A DNA stretch of 64,000 bases, taken from contig NZ_AP025492.1 in NCBI RefSeq assembly GCF_024347515.1, positions 3,224,001 through 3,288,000 on the forward strand, written 5' to 3'. This DNA comes from Vibrio gigantis. Its GTDB lineage: Bacteria > Pseudomonadota > Gammaproteobacteria > Enterobacterales > Vibrionaceae. Numbering within the stretch: position 1 is the stretch's first letter; each line of letters opens with the position of its first letter. Under the pieces are notes generated by a model. It was not told the DNA's origin and ran no database searches. It saw only the letters and a list, made by a program, of their open reading frames with translations. Below are positions 50,139 through 58,935 of this stretch, one piece after another. Both the position numbers and the translations under genes were made by a program.

Positions 50139-50730
50139 GATTCGCCTCCTTCCCTTTACGGCTCGCACTAGTACTTTCTAAAGAAACTGGACTGAACACA
50201 AAAGAGACCTTGAAGGTCTGGAACTCTTTATTAAAGCGCTTGCGGTTATGAACGATAGAGTGCATCTCAACCCCTTTCAGTGATTCAGAACGCTCTAGGT
50301 TATCCAACATGGTGGCGAGACGAGCGGTACTATCGCTGATGCCCGACATTTCAATCTCCTGACCATTCATCTTTATCTTGTCGACATACACGCCCTCAGG
50401 AATTAGCTCCGGCATCAAGTTCATAAAGTCGGTGGTCTTATTGCGGCCAAGCTGTAAAGACTCAACCACATCAAGTCGAGTCAGAATGGCTTTGTGCTCT
50501 TGTTCCGCGACTTTTAATGACTGAATTTGTCGGTCGAGCTCAGCGATATACTGATTGAGATAGTTGAGGCGCGCTTGCTGCTTGGTTTGTTGGTCGTGAA
50601 AGTAGTTACCAACCGCCCATTGCCCACCAAGCGCAATAATGACACCAAGAATGACCAAGTGGATAAAACGCTTCTTGTGTTGAGTGCGAATCTCATCACG
50701 CCAAGGAAGCAAGTTAATTTGATGCAACAT
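50131..50730 (-). CDS. pilN: Type IV pilus inner-membrane protein PilN
   Basis: A 199-residue protein starting MLHQINLLPWRDE, the conserved INLLPWR cytoplasmic peptide that binds PilM. One membrane helix (about 23-41) and a periplasmic coiled coil plus ferredoxin-like domain follow. The ATG at 50728-50730 has GGGAGAG upstream. It overlaps pilM by 17 bases and pilO by 8. The protein links the cytoplasmic PilM ring to PilO and PilP. Confidence 0.94.
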   Translation of the reverse strand: MLHQINLLPWRDEIRTQHKKRFIHLVILGVIIALGGQWAVGNYFHDQQTKQQARLNYLNQYIAELDRQIQSLKVAEQEHKAILTRLDVVESLQLGRNKTTDFMNLMPELIPEGVYVDKIKMNGQEIEMSGISDSTARLATMLDNLERSESLKGVEMHSIVHNRKRFNKEFQTFKVSFVFSPVSLESTSASRKGKEANHG

Positions 50731-51739
50731 GCTTCTCTCCCTGCCACTTGAGTCCACTCATCGCCATACCTGCCGCAATACCAAAGTGTTGCCAGTCCAT
50801 CGACAGTCGGCGTCTCTTGGCAACCTTATTCTCAAACAACGACAAAGGATTCAATGACTCGCAGCTCATCTGAAAATGGCGTTCTAGCTCTTCGGTTACC
50901 ATAGGGATGCTGGCGCCTTCACCCATCAGCCAGATCCCAGAGATAGATTGCTGCGCATGTCCCGAAGAATAGAGCTGCAATTGACGTTTGAGCTTCTGAA
51001 TCAGGTTAACAATGAATTGATGTGTGTCTTCCGTGGTGCCGAAAGCACACTCCATATCACTAGGGTCGTCATGACTACGAAGATCTTTGGTACCAAAACC
51101 GATGTCTTTGTAAAACGGTACCGAACCTTGTGGAATAATACCTAGCGACGTTTGATCGATTCCAACATCCACCAGCAGCCAGTTTTTCTTTTCAGGATAC
51201 AGGCGCGAGGCCAATTGCCAGATATTAAGCAACCCATGCGCTTGCGTATCCACCACAACAGGCTTAAAGCCAGCCTTAGTTAATGCATCCGCTCGGCTAT
51301 CCACCACTTCCTTACGAGTTGCGTATATTTGATAACTGCTTGTCGAACCTTTGCCAAATCGTTTGTCTTCCAGCTTTACAAAATCTAAACTCAGCTCCTC
51401 AATAGGAAAGGGAGATTGATGAGCAAAGGTTTGATAGATCGAAAACTCTTTTTCTCTGTCTTCTAACTCACTCTCTATTTGCAGTACTTTGCTGATCACC
51501 GTGTTATCAGGTACCGAAATGGCGACGTTGCGACAGCCAAAAGGCAGTTCTTTCCTAAGTTCTTTAAGTTTCTTAACAGTTTTCTGATACTCCAAAGTAT
51601 GGTTAGCTGTAAAAATGTCGTCCGAAATCGGCAGCTCTTTGTATCCCACTAGGGCATACAACTCCCCCACGGGTTTTAGTACCACGGCTTTGATGCTGTG
51701 ATGATTTATATCTATACCTGTAATTAATGATGAACCCAT
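50714..51739 (-). CDS. pilM: Type IV pilus assembly actin-like protein PilM
   Basis: A 341-residue FtsA/actin-like ATPase that binds the PilN cytoplasmic peptide. N-terminal ITGIDINHHSIKAVVLK and LLVDVGIDQTSLGII are the phosphate-binding motifs, and GIWLMGEGASIPMV the adenosine motif. The ATG at 51737-51739 follows CAGGAG at good spacing. First gene of pilMNOPQ, divergent from mrcA across 151 bases, as in E. coli and other vibrios. Confidence 0.94.
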   Translation of the reverse strand: MGSSLITGIDINHHSIKAVVLKPVGELYALVGYKELPISDDIFTANHTLEYQKTVKKLKELRKELPFGCRNVAISVPDNTVISKVLQIESELEDREKEFSIYQTFAHQSPFPIEELSLDFVKLEDKRFGKGSTSSYQIYATRKEVVDSRADALTKAGFKPVVVDTQAHGLLNIWQLASRLYPEKKNWLLVDVGIDQTSLGIIPQGSVPFYKDIGFGTKDLRSHDDPSDMECAFGTTEDTHQFIVNLIQKLKRQLQLYSSGHAQQSISGIWLMGEGASIPMVTEELERHFQMSCESLNPLSLFENKVAKRRRLSMDWQHFGIAAGMAMSGLKWQGEKHVASN

Positions 51740-51774
51740 GTGACCTAGCTCCTGAAGTGCCAAGCATTTCGTTG

Positions 51775-51803
51775 ATTATCTAGGGGTTGTGATTATTAGT
51801 TAA
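51775..51803 (-). promoter_or_regulatory. Candidate promoter of pilMNOPQ
   Basis: Minus strand TTAACT (51798-51803), 17-base spacer, GATAAT (51775-51780), about 35 bases upstream of pilM. The -35 box is only fair, so this is tentative. Confidence 0.4.
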
Positions 51804-51890
51804 ATAAGCGTTAATAAACGAAAGCTAAGTTTTTAGCCTAGAGTACAAGGGTTTGCTGCTTATCAGCCTTAACTAATCAGGGATTATCCG

Positions 51891-54449
51891 GTGAAGTTCA
51901 TAAAGCGATTATTCATATTTACATTGATTTGCATGATTCTTGGAGTCAGTACAATTTTTGGGTTTTATTACTACGTAAAACCAGAGTTGCCTGATGTTGC
52001 CACTTTGCGCGACGTAGAACTCCAAACACCGATGCAAGTCTTCAGTCAAGACGGTAAGTTGATCTCTCAATTTGGTGAAAAGCGTCGCAATCCAGTCACT
52101 TATGATGAGATTCCTCGCCACTTAGTTGAGGCTTTGATTGCTACCGAAGATAGCCGTTTCTACGAACACCCAGGTATTGACCCAATCGGTATTACTCGTG
52201 CAGCGATCGTGGTTGCTATGTCGGGTTCAGCTAAACAAGGTGCGAGTACCATTACTCAGCAGCTTGCGCGTAACTTCTTCTTATCTAATGAGAAAAAGAT
52301 CATGCGTAAGATTAAAGAGATCTTCATTGCGATCCACATTGAGCAACTTCTCAGTAAAGAAGAGATCATGGAGCTGTACGTAAACAAGATTTTCCTTGGT
52401 CACCGATCGTATGGCTTTGGCGCTGCAGCGCGTGTTTATTTCGGTAAGGATCTTCCCGATCTAACCCTGAGTGAAATTGCTACGCTTGCAGGTATGCCAA
52501 AAGCACCTTCTACGATGAACCCTATTTACTCTATTGAGCGTGCAACCAACCGTCGTAACGTGGTATTGCGTCGTATGTTAGACGAGAAGTACATCACTCA
52601 AGCAGAGTTCGATGAAGCTCGCAGTGAAGAACTTATCTCGAAATACCACGGTGCAGAGATTGAACTCAGTGCGCCGTACGTTGCAGAAGTTGCACGTGCT
52701 TGGATGGTGGAACGCTATGGCGAAGCCGCTTATACATCTGGTATGAAGGTCTACACGACCGTTGATTCAAAACTACAGAAAGCAGCTAACCAAGCCGCGA
52801 TTAAGAACCTACTTGGCTACGACGAACGTCACGGCTACCGTGGTGCAGAAAAAGTATTGTGGCAAACCGAGCAATCAGCTTGGGATCATGAAAAGATCGT
52901 TAAACACCTTAAATCTCAGCCAACCTATGGTGACCTAGTCCCTGCTGTTGTTACTTCAGTTGATTCGAAAAGCGCTCAGGTTTGGGTTAAAAACCAAGGC
53001 GAAGGCACTATCGAATGGCAAGGCATGAACTGGGCGCGTAAATTCCTAACAGACAACCGCCAAGGCCCTGCGCCTTCTCAAGCAAAAGAGATTTTAGCTG
53101 TTGGTGAACAAGTTTGGGTTCGCCATGAAGCCATCACTGGTGACGAAGTCTCTGATGAGCCTACAGAAGAAGCAACGACGGAAACTGAAACACCTGTTGT
53201 GTGGCGACTAAGCCAAGTACCTAATGCGAACACTGCATTTGTGGCAATGAATCCGAACAACGGCGCTGTGTTGTCGATGGTGGGTGGCTTTAACTTCGTT
53301 CACAACAAATTCAACCGTGCGACGCAATCTATTCGTCAAGTGGGTTCTGGTATCAAACCTTTCATTTACTCAGCAGCAATTGAGAAAGGTTTAACGTTGG
53401 CATCACTGATCAACGATGCGCCGATCAACCAGTGGGATAAGAGTCAAGGTACGGCATGGCGACCAAAGAACTCGCCACCAACTTACGTCGGCCCTACTCG
53501 CTTGCGTATTGGCTTAGCTCAATCGAAAAACGTGATGGCGGTACGTGTACTGCGTGAAGTTGGCTTAGATGACACTCGTAACTACCTAACTCGCTTTGGT
53601 TTTGATATCGATGAAGTGCCTCGTTCTGAAACTATTGCACTAGGTGCTGGTAGCTTAACGCCAATGAAAGTAGCGCAAGGTTACTCAGTATTCGCGAACG
53701 GTGGTTACTACGTTGAACCTTTCTACATCAGCCGCGTTGAGACTCCATTTGGCGAGACTGAGTTTGAAGCAACACCAAAAGTTGTCTGTAAAGAAGATTG
53801 CAAACAAACCATCACGACCGATCCAATGGCGGATGAATTTGCCGAGCAAGATGTGGATGCGAAAGTTCAATACGCTCCTCAAGTTATCTCTGAGCAGAAC
53901 GCATTCCTAGTTCGTGAAATGATGTACAGCAACATCTGGGGCGGCGGTGATTGGAGCGCGGGTACCGGTTGGAATGGTACAGGTTGGCGTGCTCAACCAC
54001 TGAAACGTCGTGATATTGGCGGAAAAACCGGTACTACCAACGACTCGAAAGATACTTGGTACAGCGGCTACGGCCCAGGCATGGTTGCAACGGTATGGGT
54101 TGGCTTTGATAACCACAACCGTAACCTAGGTCGTACTAAAGCGAACTCTAACCTTGGTAAGAACCAGATTACTGGTGCGGAAGCTGGCGCGAAAACAGCA
54201 GAGCCTGCATGGGTTGATTTCATGGGGACTGCACTGGCTGGTGTTCCAGCGCAACGCAAAGAGATTCCAGAAAACATCGTTCGCGTTCGTATTGACCGTG
54301 ATACAGGCTTACTGACCAACAAGTTCGATAGCTCATCAATGTTTGAGTACTTCGAGAAAGGCACAGAGCCTACTGAGTACATCACTGAGCGTTTCAATGA
54401 TGATATCTACTCCACCTCTTCAGGTGAAACGGTAGAAGAACTGTTCTAG
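51891..54449 (+). CDS. mrcA: Penicillin-binding protein 1A
   Basis: An 852-residue bifunctional class A PBP. N-terminal membrane anchor (about 5-28); GT51 glycosyltransferase domain (about 55-230) with catalytic Glu in ATEDSRFYEHPGID and TITQQLARNFFLS; an OB-like insert (about 310-440, with an acidic SDEPTEEATTETE stretch); and a transpeptidase domain with SGIK (SxxK), SKN (SxN) and KTGTT. It polymerises and cross-links peptidoglycan. The start codon is GTG, preceded by AGGGA. Divergent from pilM. Confidence 0.97.
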   Translation: MKFIKRLFIFTLICMILGVSTIFGFYYYVKPELPDVATLRDVELQTPMQVFSQDGKLISQFGEKRRNPVTYDEIPRHLVEALIATEDSRFYEHPGIDPIGITRAAIVVAMSGSAKQGASTITQQLARNFFLSNEKKIMRKIKEIFIAIHIEQLLSKEEIMELYVNKIFLGHRSYGFGAAARVYFGKDLPDLTLSEIATLAGMPKAPSTMNPIYSIERATNRRNVVLRRMLDEKYITQAEFDEARSEELISKYHGAEIELSAPYVAEVARAWMVERYGEAAYTSGMKVYTTVDSKLQKAANQAAIKNLLGYDERHGYRGAEKVLWQTEQSAWDHEKIVKHLKSQPTYGDLVPAVVTSVDSKSAQVWVKNQGEGTIEWQGMNWARKFLTDNRQGPAPSQAKEILAVGEQVWVRHEAITGDEVSDEPTEEATTETETPVVWRLSQVPNANTAFVAMNPNNGAVLSMVGGFNFVHNKFNRATQSIRQVGSGIKPFIYSAAIEKGLTLASLINDAPINQWDKSQGTAWRPKNSPPTYVGPTRLRIGLAQSKNVMAVRVLREVGLDDTRNYLTRFGFDIDEVPRSETIALGAGSLTPMKVAQGYSVFANGGYYVEPFYISRVETPFGETEFEATPKVVCKEDCKQTITTDPMADEFAEQDVDAKVQYAPQVISEQNAFLVREMMYSNIWGGGDWSAGTGWNGTGWRAQPLKRRDIGGKTGTTNDSKDTWYSGYGPGMVATVWVGFDNHNRNLGRTKANSNLGKNQITGAEAGAKTAEPAWVDFMGTALAGVPAQRKEIPENIVRVRIDRDTGLLTNKFDSSSMFEYFEKGTEPTEYITERFNDDIYSTSSGETVEELF

Positions 54450-54482
54450 ATAGTTTTTTTGAACCTAACGACATGAGCAAAT

Positions 54483-54519
54483 AAAAAGGGTTGATATGAA
54501 TTCATATCAACCCTTTTTT
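54483..54519. terminator. Bidirectional terminator between mrcA and oxyR
   Basis: A long near-perfect palindrome: AAAAAGGGTTGATATGAA followed at once by its complement ending in six Ts. It lies between convergent mrcA and oxyR and can terminate both. Confidence 0.92.
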
Positions 54520-54542
54520 GTATCTGCTATACGGAGATGAAG

Positions 54543-55436
54543 CTAAACGACCTTTTCCAATTGAGTGCGAATAGTCTCCGCCAGTTGCTCAAAGCGTCCT
54601 TTCAATGGAGAGCCCGGACGGTATGCAACCACAATACGACGTGAAGGCGTTGGGTTTACTGCAGGCACGTAGCACACACCATCTTTCTGCTTTTCCTTTG
54701 GTACCGATAACTGAGGTAGCAAGGTAATCCCCGCGCCTGCCGCGACCATGTTACGAAGCGTCTCTAAGCTGGTCGCTTTAAAACGCTCATCATCTTTTGC
54801 ACCCGCAGCAAAGCAGAACCCTAGAGCTTGGTCTCTTAAACAGTGGCCATCACCAAGTGCTAATACTGTTTGTCCATTGAGTTGAAGCATATCAATGGTG
54901 TCTTGCTGAGCCCACTCGTGGTCACATGGAACTGCGACACTTAATGGCTCGTCATACACATCAATCTCTTTGAACACCGCGGTTTCATCAACCGCAGCCA
55001 GTACCAAGCAGTCCAGCTTTCCATCTTCCAATTGGCTCACTAATTGATGGGTTTGGGCTTCATGCAGGTACAGCTCTAACTCAGGAAAGCTCTCTTTCAG
55101 GTGAGGGACAATCTTAGGCAGAATGTAAGGACCCACGGTTGGGATGAAACCAATGTGCATTGGTCCGGTCATCGCTTCACCGTGTCCACTCGCCATATCC
55201 TTAAAAGTCTTCACTTCGTTGAGAATACGCTTAGCTTGTTCAACAAGTTGTAACCCTGATTCTGTAAATATGACCTTCCTTGGACTACGCTCGGTTAACT
55301 GAAGTCCGATTTCATCTTCTAGTTTGCGTATTTGACCGCTTAGTGTCGGCTGACTGACAAAGCACGCTTCTGCCGCTTTTCGGAAGTGTTTGTGCTCTGC
55401 GAGCGCCACCAAGTATTCAAAGTCACGAATGTTCAT
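54543..55436 (-). CDS. oxyR: Hydrogen peroxide-sensing regulator OxyR
   Basis: A 297-residue LysR-family activator. N-terminal HTH (about 3-60, MNIRDFEYLVALAEHKHFRK), then the substrate-binding-like sensor domain. The redox cysteines are exactly at the E. coli positions: Cys199 and Cys208 in GDGHCLRDQALGFCF. On oxidation they form a disulfide and the protein activates peroxide-defence genes. It is divergent from the peroxiredoxin-glutaredoxin gene, with a near-consensus OxyR operator in the shared region. Confidence 0.97.
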   Translation of the reverse strand: MNIRDFEYLVALAEHKHFRKAAEACFVSQPTLSGQIRKLEDEIGLQLTERSPRKVIFTESGLQLVEQAKRILNEVKTFKDMASGHGEAMTGPMHIGFIPTVGPYILPKIVPHLKESFPELELYLHEAQTHQLVSQLEDGKLDCLVLAAVDETAVFKEIDVYDEPLSVAVPCDHEWAQQDTIDMLQLNGQTVLALGDGHCLRDQALGFCFAAGAKDDERFKATSLETLRNMVAAGAGITLLPQLSVPKEKQKDGVCYVPAVNPTPSRRIVVAYRPGSPLKGRFEQLAETIRTQLEKVV

Positions 55437-55507
55437 GATCAGTCTCTTACCTCAGGTTTAATAAGAACAAGGTTTTTCATAGCAACATTTAAAAGAAAAT
55501 GCTCTTG

Positions 55508-55544
55508 ATAGAATTTACCTATCAAAACCATAACATCAAACGAT
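55508..55544. promoter_or_regulatory. OxyR operator in the oxyR/prx divergent region
   Basis: ATAG-N7-CTAT-N7-ATAA-N7-CGAT: four half-motifs in exact 11-base register, matching the tetramer consensus ATAG-N7-CTAT-N7-ATAG-N7-CTAT in 14 of 16 defined positions. It lies 72 bases upstream of oxyR and 113 before prx, suitable for autoregulation and peroxide activation of prx. Confidence 0.8.
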
Positions 55545-55656
55545 TAGAGCTATCAAAGGATTTATCTAATAATGGGCTCAACGAAACGAAACAGAGCAAA
55601 GAAAAACGTTAAGCTCTGATAGAACAAAATTAAAAATACTATTTAAGGAAATCAAT

Positions 55657-56385
55657 ATGTTTGCATCTAAAGAAGGTCAATCAATCCCTCAAGTAACATT
55701 CCCAACTCGCCAAGGTGATGCATGGGTTAACGTAACGACTGAAGAGCTATTCAAAGACAAAACAGTTATCGTATTCAGCCTACCAGGCGCGTTTACGCCA
55801 ACTTGTTCGTCAAGCCACCTTCCTCGTTACAACGAACTACATTCAGTGTTCAAAGAGAACGGTGTTGATGACATCCTTTGTGTTTCTGTAAACGACACGT
55901 TCGTAATGAACGCATGGAAAGCAGACCAAGAAGCGGAAAACATCACATTCATCCCAGACGGTAACGGCGACTTCACAGACGGCATGGGCATGCTAGTTGA
56001 GAAAAACGACATCGGCTTCGGCAAACGTTCATGGCGCTACAGCATGCTGGTTAAAAACGGCGTGGTAGAAAAAATGTTCATCGAAGAAGACGTACCAGGT
56101 GACCCGTTCAAGGTTTCAGATGCTGATACTATGCTTAACTACCTTGCTCCTGAGCACAAAGAGCAAGAGTCAATCACAGTATTCACTAAGCCAGGTTGCC
56201 CATTCTGTATGAAAGCAAAACAGAACCTAATCGACAAAGGTCTGAACTACGAAGAAGTCGTACTAGGCAAAGACGCAACAACAGTAAGCCTACGTGCAAT
56301 CTCTGGTCGCACAACAGTTCCTCAAGTTTTCATCGGTGGCAAACACATCGGTGGCAGCGAAGAACTAGAAGCTTTCCTAGGTTAA
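55657..56385 (+). CDS. Peroxiredoxin-glutaredoxin fusion protein
   Basis: A 242-residue hybrid: Prx5-type peroxiredoxin (about 1-165) with peroxidatic Cys50 in PGAFTPTC, then a glutaredoxin domain (about 172-242) with the CPFC active site at 181-184 and [10 protein letters not shown]. The related Haemophilus PGdx reduces peroxides with glutathione. The domain fusion provides its own reductant relay. Divergent from oxyR with an OxyR operator between, so peroxide induction is likely. AAGGAAA serves as ribosome binding site. Confidence 0.96.
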   Translation: MFASKEGQSIPQVTFPTRQGDAWVNVTTEELFKDKTVIVFSLPGAFTPTCSSSHLPRYNELHSVFKENGVDDILCVSVNDTFVMNAWKADQEAENITFIPDGNGDFTDGMGMLVEKNDIGFGKRSWRYSMLVKNGVVEKMFIEEDVPGDPFKVSDADTMLNYLAPEHKEQESITVFTKPGCPFCMKAKQNLIDKGLNYEEVVLGKDATTVSLRAISGRTTVPQVFIGGKHIGGSEELEAFLG

Positions 56386-56405
56386 TTACTTAGGAGCTAA
56401 CATCT

Positions 56406-56431
56406 GCTAACCCACCCTCTTGTGGGTTAGC
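56406..56431 (+). terminator. Stem-loop after the peroxiredoxin-glutaredoxin gene
   Basis: A 9-bp perfect stem GCTAACCCA / TGGGTTAGC with an 8-base loop, 20 bases after the stop codon. No T-run follows, so it may be a Rho-dependent or processing structure and need not isolate the next gene. Confidence 0.5.
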
Positions 56432-56663
56432 GATTCCAAACCACTCTCACGTGAGCTTTGGAAAAGAATATAGCTTGTGACTCGCCCGTCTTTAACTAAC
56501 CTATAGTTAGTAACAAGAAGCAGTTAGTAACAAAAAGCAGAACCACAAGCTAAACCTAATAAAACAGAATCACAAAACAGACCCGTTATCCTGACTCTCA
56601 AAAAAATCACCAGAGTTGGAGGGGTTCGTTCAAACTAAATTTAGCCATTGCGAGAAAATTATT

Positions 56664-58130
56664 ATGAAACAAGTCAATGTAGATGTAGCAGTTATCGGGG
56701 GCGGTACGGCAGGTCTAGGTTCTTACCGCGCTGCAAAAGCACACACTGACAGTGTCGTGATGATTGAAGGCGGTCCTTACGGTACAACCTGTGCTCGCGT
56801 TGGTTGTATGCCATCTAAACTGCTTATTGCAGCTGCAGAAAGCGTGCACCAAATCGAGAAAGCTCCGGCTTTTGGCGTTCACCCACAAGGTGATATCGTA
56901 ATTAACGGTCGTGAAGTAATGGAGCGAGTGAAGTTTGAGCGTGACCGTTTTGTTGGTTTTGTTTTAGAAGGCGTAGATGAAATCCCAGAGCAAGACAAGA
57001 TCTCTGGCTATGCAAAATTCTTAGACGACAACACGCTGCAAATTGATGATCATACGGTTGTGACGGCTAAGCGTATTGTTATCGCGACAGGTTCGCGCCC
57101 TGCATACCCTGCAGTTTGGAATGAACTTGGCGACCGCCTAATCATTAATGATGACGTGTTCAGCTGGGATGATTTACCAGAATCAGTTGCCGTATTTGGC
57201 CCTGGCGTTATTGGCCTGGAGCTTGGTCAGTCACTGCACCGCTTAGGTGTGGAAACCAAACTGTTCGGTTTGGGTGGTCAAGTTGGCCCAGTAACCGACC
57301 CAGAGATCATGGCTTACGCAGACAAAGCCTTCAATGAAGAGTTCTACCTAGATGCCGACGTAAAAATCGAAAGCATGAAGCGTATTACCACTGAATCGGG
57401 TGAGCCACGTGTCGAAATCCAGTTCATTAATAAGCAAGGTGAGCTAGAAACTAACGTCGTTGAGTACGTACTGGCAGCGACAGGCCGTCGTCCAAACACA
57501 GACAAACTTGGTCTAGAGAATACCTCTCTTGAGCTTGATGAACGTGGTGTGCCAGTTGCAGACCACTACACACTACAAACATCGTTGCCATCAGTATTCA
57601 TTGCGGGTGATGCAAGCAACCAACTGCCTCTGCTACATGAAGCAGCAGACCAAGCACGCATTGCGGGTGATAACGCAGGTCGCTTCCCAGAGATTCGTGC
57701 AGGCCTACGCCGCTCTAAAATCTCTGCGGTATTCTCTGACCCGCAAATAGCAATGGTTGGCGAAACCTACAAAGAGATCACCACCCGCTTAGGCACATGT
57801 GGCTGTTTCGCAACGGGTGAAGTGTCTTTCGAGAACCAAGGTCGTTCACGAGTGATGCTACGCAACAAAGGTATTCTGCACGTTTACGGCGAGCAAGGTA
57901 CAGGCCGCTTCCTTGGTGCTGAGATGATGGGACCAAACGCAGAACACTTGGCTCACTTACTAGCATGGGCACACCAGAACAAGATGACGGTTTCTGAGAT
58001 GCTAGACATGCCGTTCTACCACCCCGTAATTGAGGAGGGTGTACGAACAGCGCTGCGTGACCTCAATGCGAAACTGCACCTAGGTCCAGAGATGGTGAAA
58101 CACTGTCTAGACTGTGGTCCAGGTTGTTAA
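56664..58130 (+). CDS. Dihydrolipoyl dehydrogenase-like flavin disulfide reductase with Cys-rich tail
   Basis: A 488-residue class I pyridine nucleotide-disulfide oxidoreductase: FAD motif VAVIGGGTAGLGSYRAA, redox pair in TCARVGCMPSK, NAD(P) motif GPGVIGLELGQSL, second FAD motif VFIAGDASNQ, and the C-terminal dimer region with HPVIEEG. It ends CLDCGPGC, adding three cysteines that ordinary Lpd lacks. No pyruvate dehydrogenase genes are near; the neighbour is an OxyR-linked peroxiredoxin. The ATG at 56664 matches the FAD-fold start; TTG 56616 was rejected. The true substrate is uncertain. Confidence 0.85.
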   Translation: MKQVNVDVAVIGGGTAGLGSYRAAKAHTDSVVMIEGGPYGTTCARVGCMPSKLLIAAAESVHQIEKAPAFGVHPQGDIVINGREVMERVKFERDRFVGFVLEGVDEIPEQDKISGYAKFLDDNTLQIDDHTVVTAKRIVIATGSRPAYPAVWNELGDRLIINDDVFSWDDLPESVAVFGPGVIGLELGQSLHRLGVETKLFGLGGQVGPVTDPEIMAYADKAFNEEFYLDADVKIESMKRITTESGEPRVEIQFINKQGELETNVVEYVLAATGRRPNTDKLGLENTSLELDERGVPVADHYTLQTSLPSVFIAGDASNQLPLLHEAADQARIAGDNAGRFPEIRAGLRRSKISAVFSDPQIAMVGETYKEITTRLGTCGCFATGEVSFENQGRSRVMLRNKGILHVYGEQGTGRFLGAEMMGPNAEHLAHLLAWAHQNKMTVSEMLDMPFYHPVIEEGVRTALRDLNAKLHLGPEMVKHCLDCGPGC

Positions 58131-58168
58131 TCTCGGTCGATTGAGACAGAACGCATAGATTAGATACT

Positions 58169-58197
58169 AAAAAGGAAAGCCATTGGCTTTCCTTTTT
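58169..58197 (+). terminator. Rho-independent terminator after the reductase gene
   Basis: A 13-bp perfect stem AAAAAGGAAAGCC and its complement with a 3-base loop, followed by GTTTTTTGG on the plus strand, 38 bases after the stop codon. Confidence 0.92.
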
Positions 58198-58221
58198 GTT
58201 TTTTGGCAACGAGCAAATAAC

Positions 58222-58335
58222 AGATTCCCGATTACGCTCCTTCGTCGCTTTCGGGAATGACGTTGATTTAGTTAAGCAACTAAGCCAAAACTTAATACGT
58301 CATTCCAGAACTAAGGGACGAAGTATCTAGAGTCT
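58222..58335. repeat. Intergenic palindromic repeat, copy 1
   Basis: Begins AGATTCCCGAT and ends near GAGTCT. Inside, GGAATGACG and CGTCATTCC form an inverted pair around an AT-rich loop. It shares with copy 2 a nearly identical core of about 55 bases, at an offset of 131 bases. Confidence 0.8.
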
Positions 58336-58350
58336 CTGTCACACATAAAC

Positions 58351-58466
58351 AGAAACTCCCGACCACACTCCTCCATCACTATCGTGAATGACGTTGATTT
58401 AGTTAAGCAACTAAGCCAAAACTTAATCCGTCATTCCAGCACTGAGGGACGAAGTATCTGGAATCT
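58351..58466. repeat. Intergenic palindromic repeat, copy 2
   Basis: Direct copy of the unit at 58222, diverged in its left third (AGAAACTCCCGACC) but nearly identical from GAATGACGTTGATTTAG to CGTCATTCCAG, ending in TGGAATCT. Both copies lie between the reductase and RidA genes. Confidence 0.8.
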
Positions 58467-58500
58467 CTTAAACCGTTACTTATTGCTAAATGCGAGAGAA

Positions 58501-58848
58501 TTACTTCTCAGCTGCAATCACAGAGATCTCAACCAGTAGTGCCTCACGAGCCATGTCGCCAGTCACACATGCGCGAGCTGGAGCGTGACCTTCTGGAACC
58601 CATGCATCCCATACTGCGTTCATTTCTTGGAAGTCTTTCATGTCTTTCAAGTAAATGGTTGCTGACAGCATGTGCTCTTTGTCGCTGCCTGCTTGCTCAA
58701 GTAACGCTTCTACTTTATCCAGCATCGTCTGTGTTTGCTCTGTAATGCCTTTTGTTGCATCCGCACAAACTTGGCCACATAGGTAGATAGTACCGTTGTG
58801 TTTAACAATACGGCTCATGCGTTGCTTGGTTTCTTGGCGCTCAATCAT
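58501..58848 (-). CDS. RidA family protein (YjgF/YER057c/UK114)
   Basis: A 115-residue RidA-superfamily protein. [22 protein letters not shown] and [23 protein letters not shown] include the conserved Arg of the ligand pocket (ARACV). RidA hydrolyses reactive enamines and imines from PLP enzymes; the several subfamilies differ, and this one resembles the [10 protein letters not shown] group, for which the substrate is less sure. The ATG start is preceded by AGAGAGAAGA. It is a single gene, convergent with the upstream repeat region. Confidence 0.9.
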   Translation of the reverse strand: MIERQETKQRMSRIVKHNGTIYLCGQVCADATKGITEQTQTMLDKVEALLEQAGSDKEHMLSATIYLKDMKDFQEMNAVWDAWVPEGHAPARACVTGDMAREALLVEISVIAAEK

Positions 58849-58935
58849 CGATCTTCTCTCTCTATGTCACCGTGATCCAATATCTTGTGACGTGGTATTA
58901 TCAGGGCAATAAGCATAACGCGAATCAAGCCCAAG

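Larger units (their letters stand above)
58131..58500. other. 370-bp intergenic region with terminator and tandem repeat
   Basis: It contains the reductase terminator (58169-58197) and two direct copies of a roughly 115-base palindromic repeat (58222-58335 and 58351-58466). No ORF is seen. The last 34 bases precede the convergent RidA gene, without a separate terminator for it. Confidence 0.8.

Noticed and set aside
56616-56663. Upstream TTG start for the flavin reductase preceded by a GGAGGGG-like sequence
   Set aside because: The extra 16 residues precede the FAD fold and are not typical; the purine-rich stretch lies inside the extension itself.
58198-58500. CRISPR-like array
   Set aside because: Only two long repeats with one short gap and internal palindromes; no regular short repeats or spacers and no cas genes.
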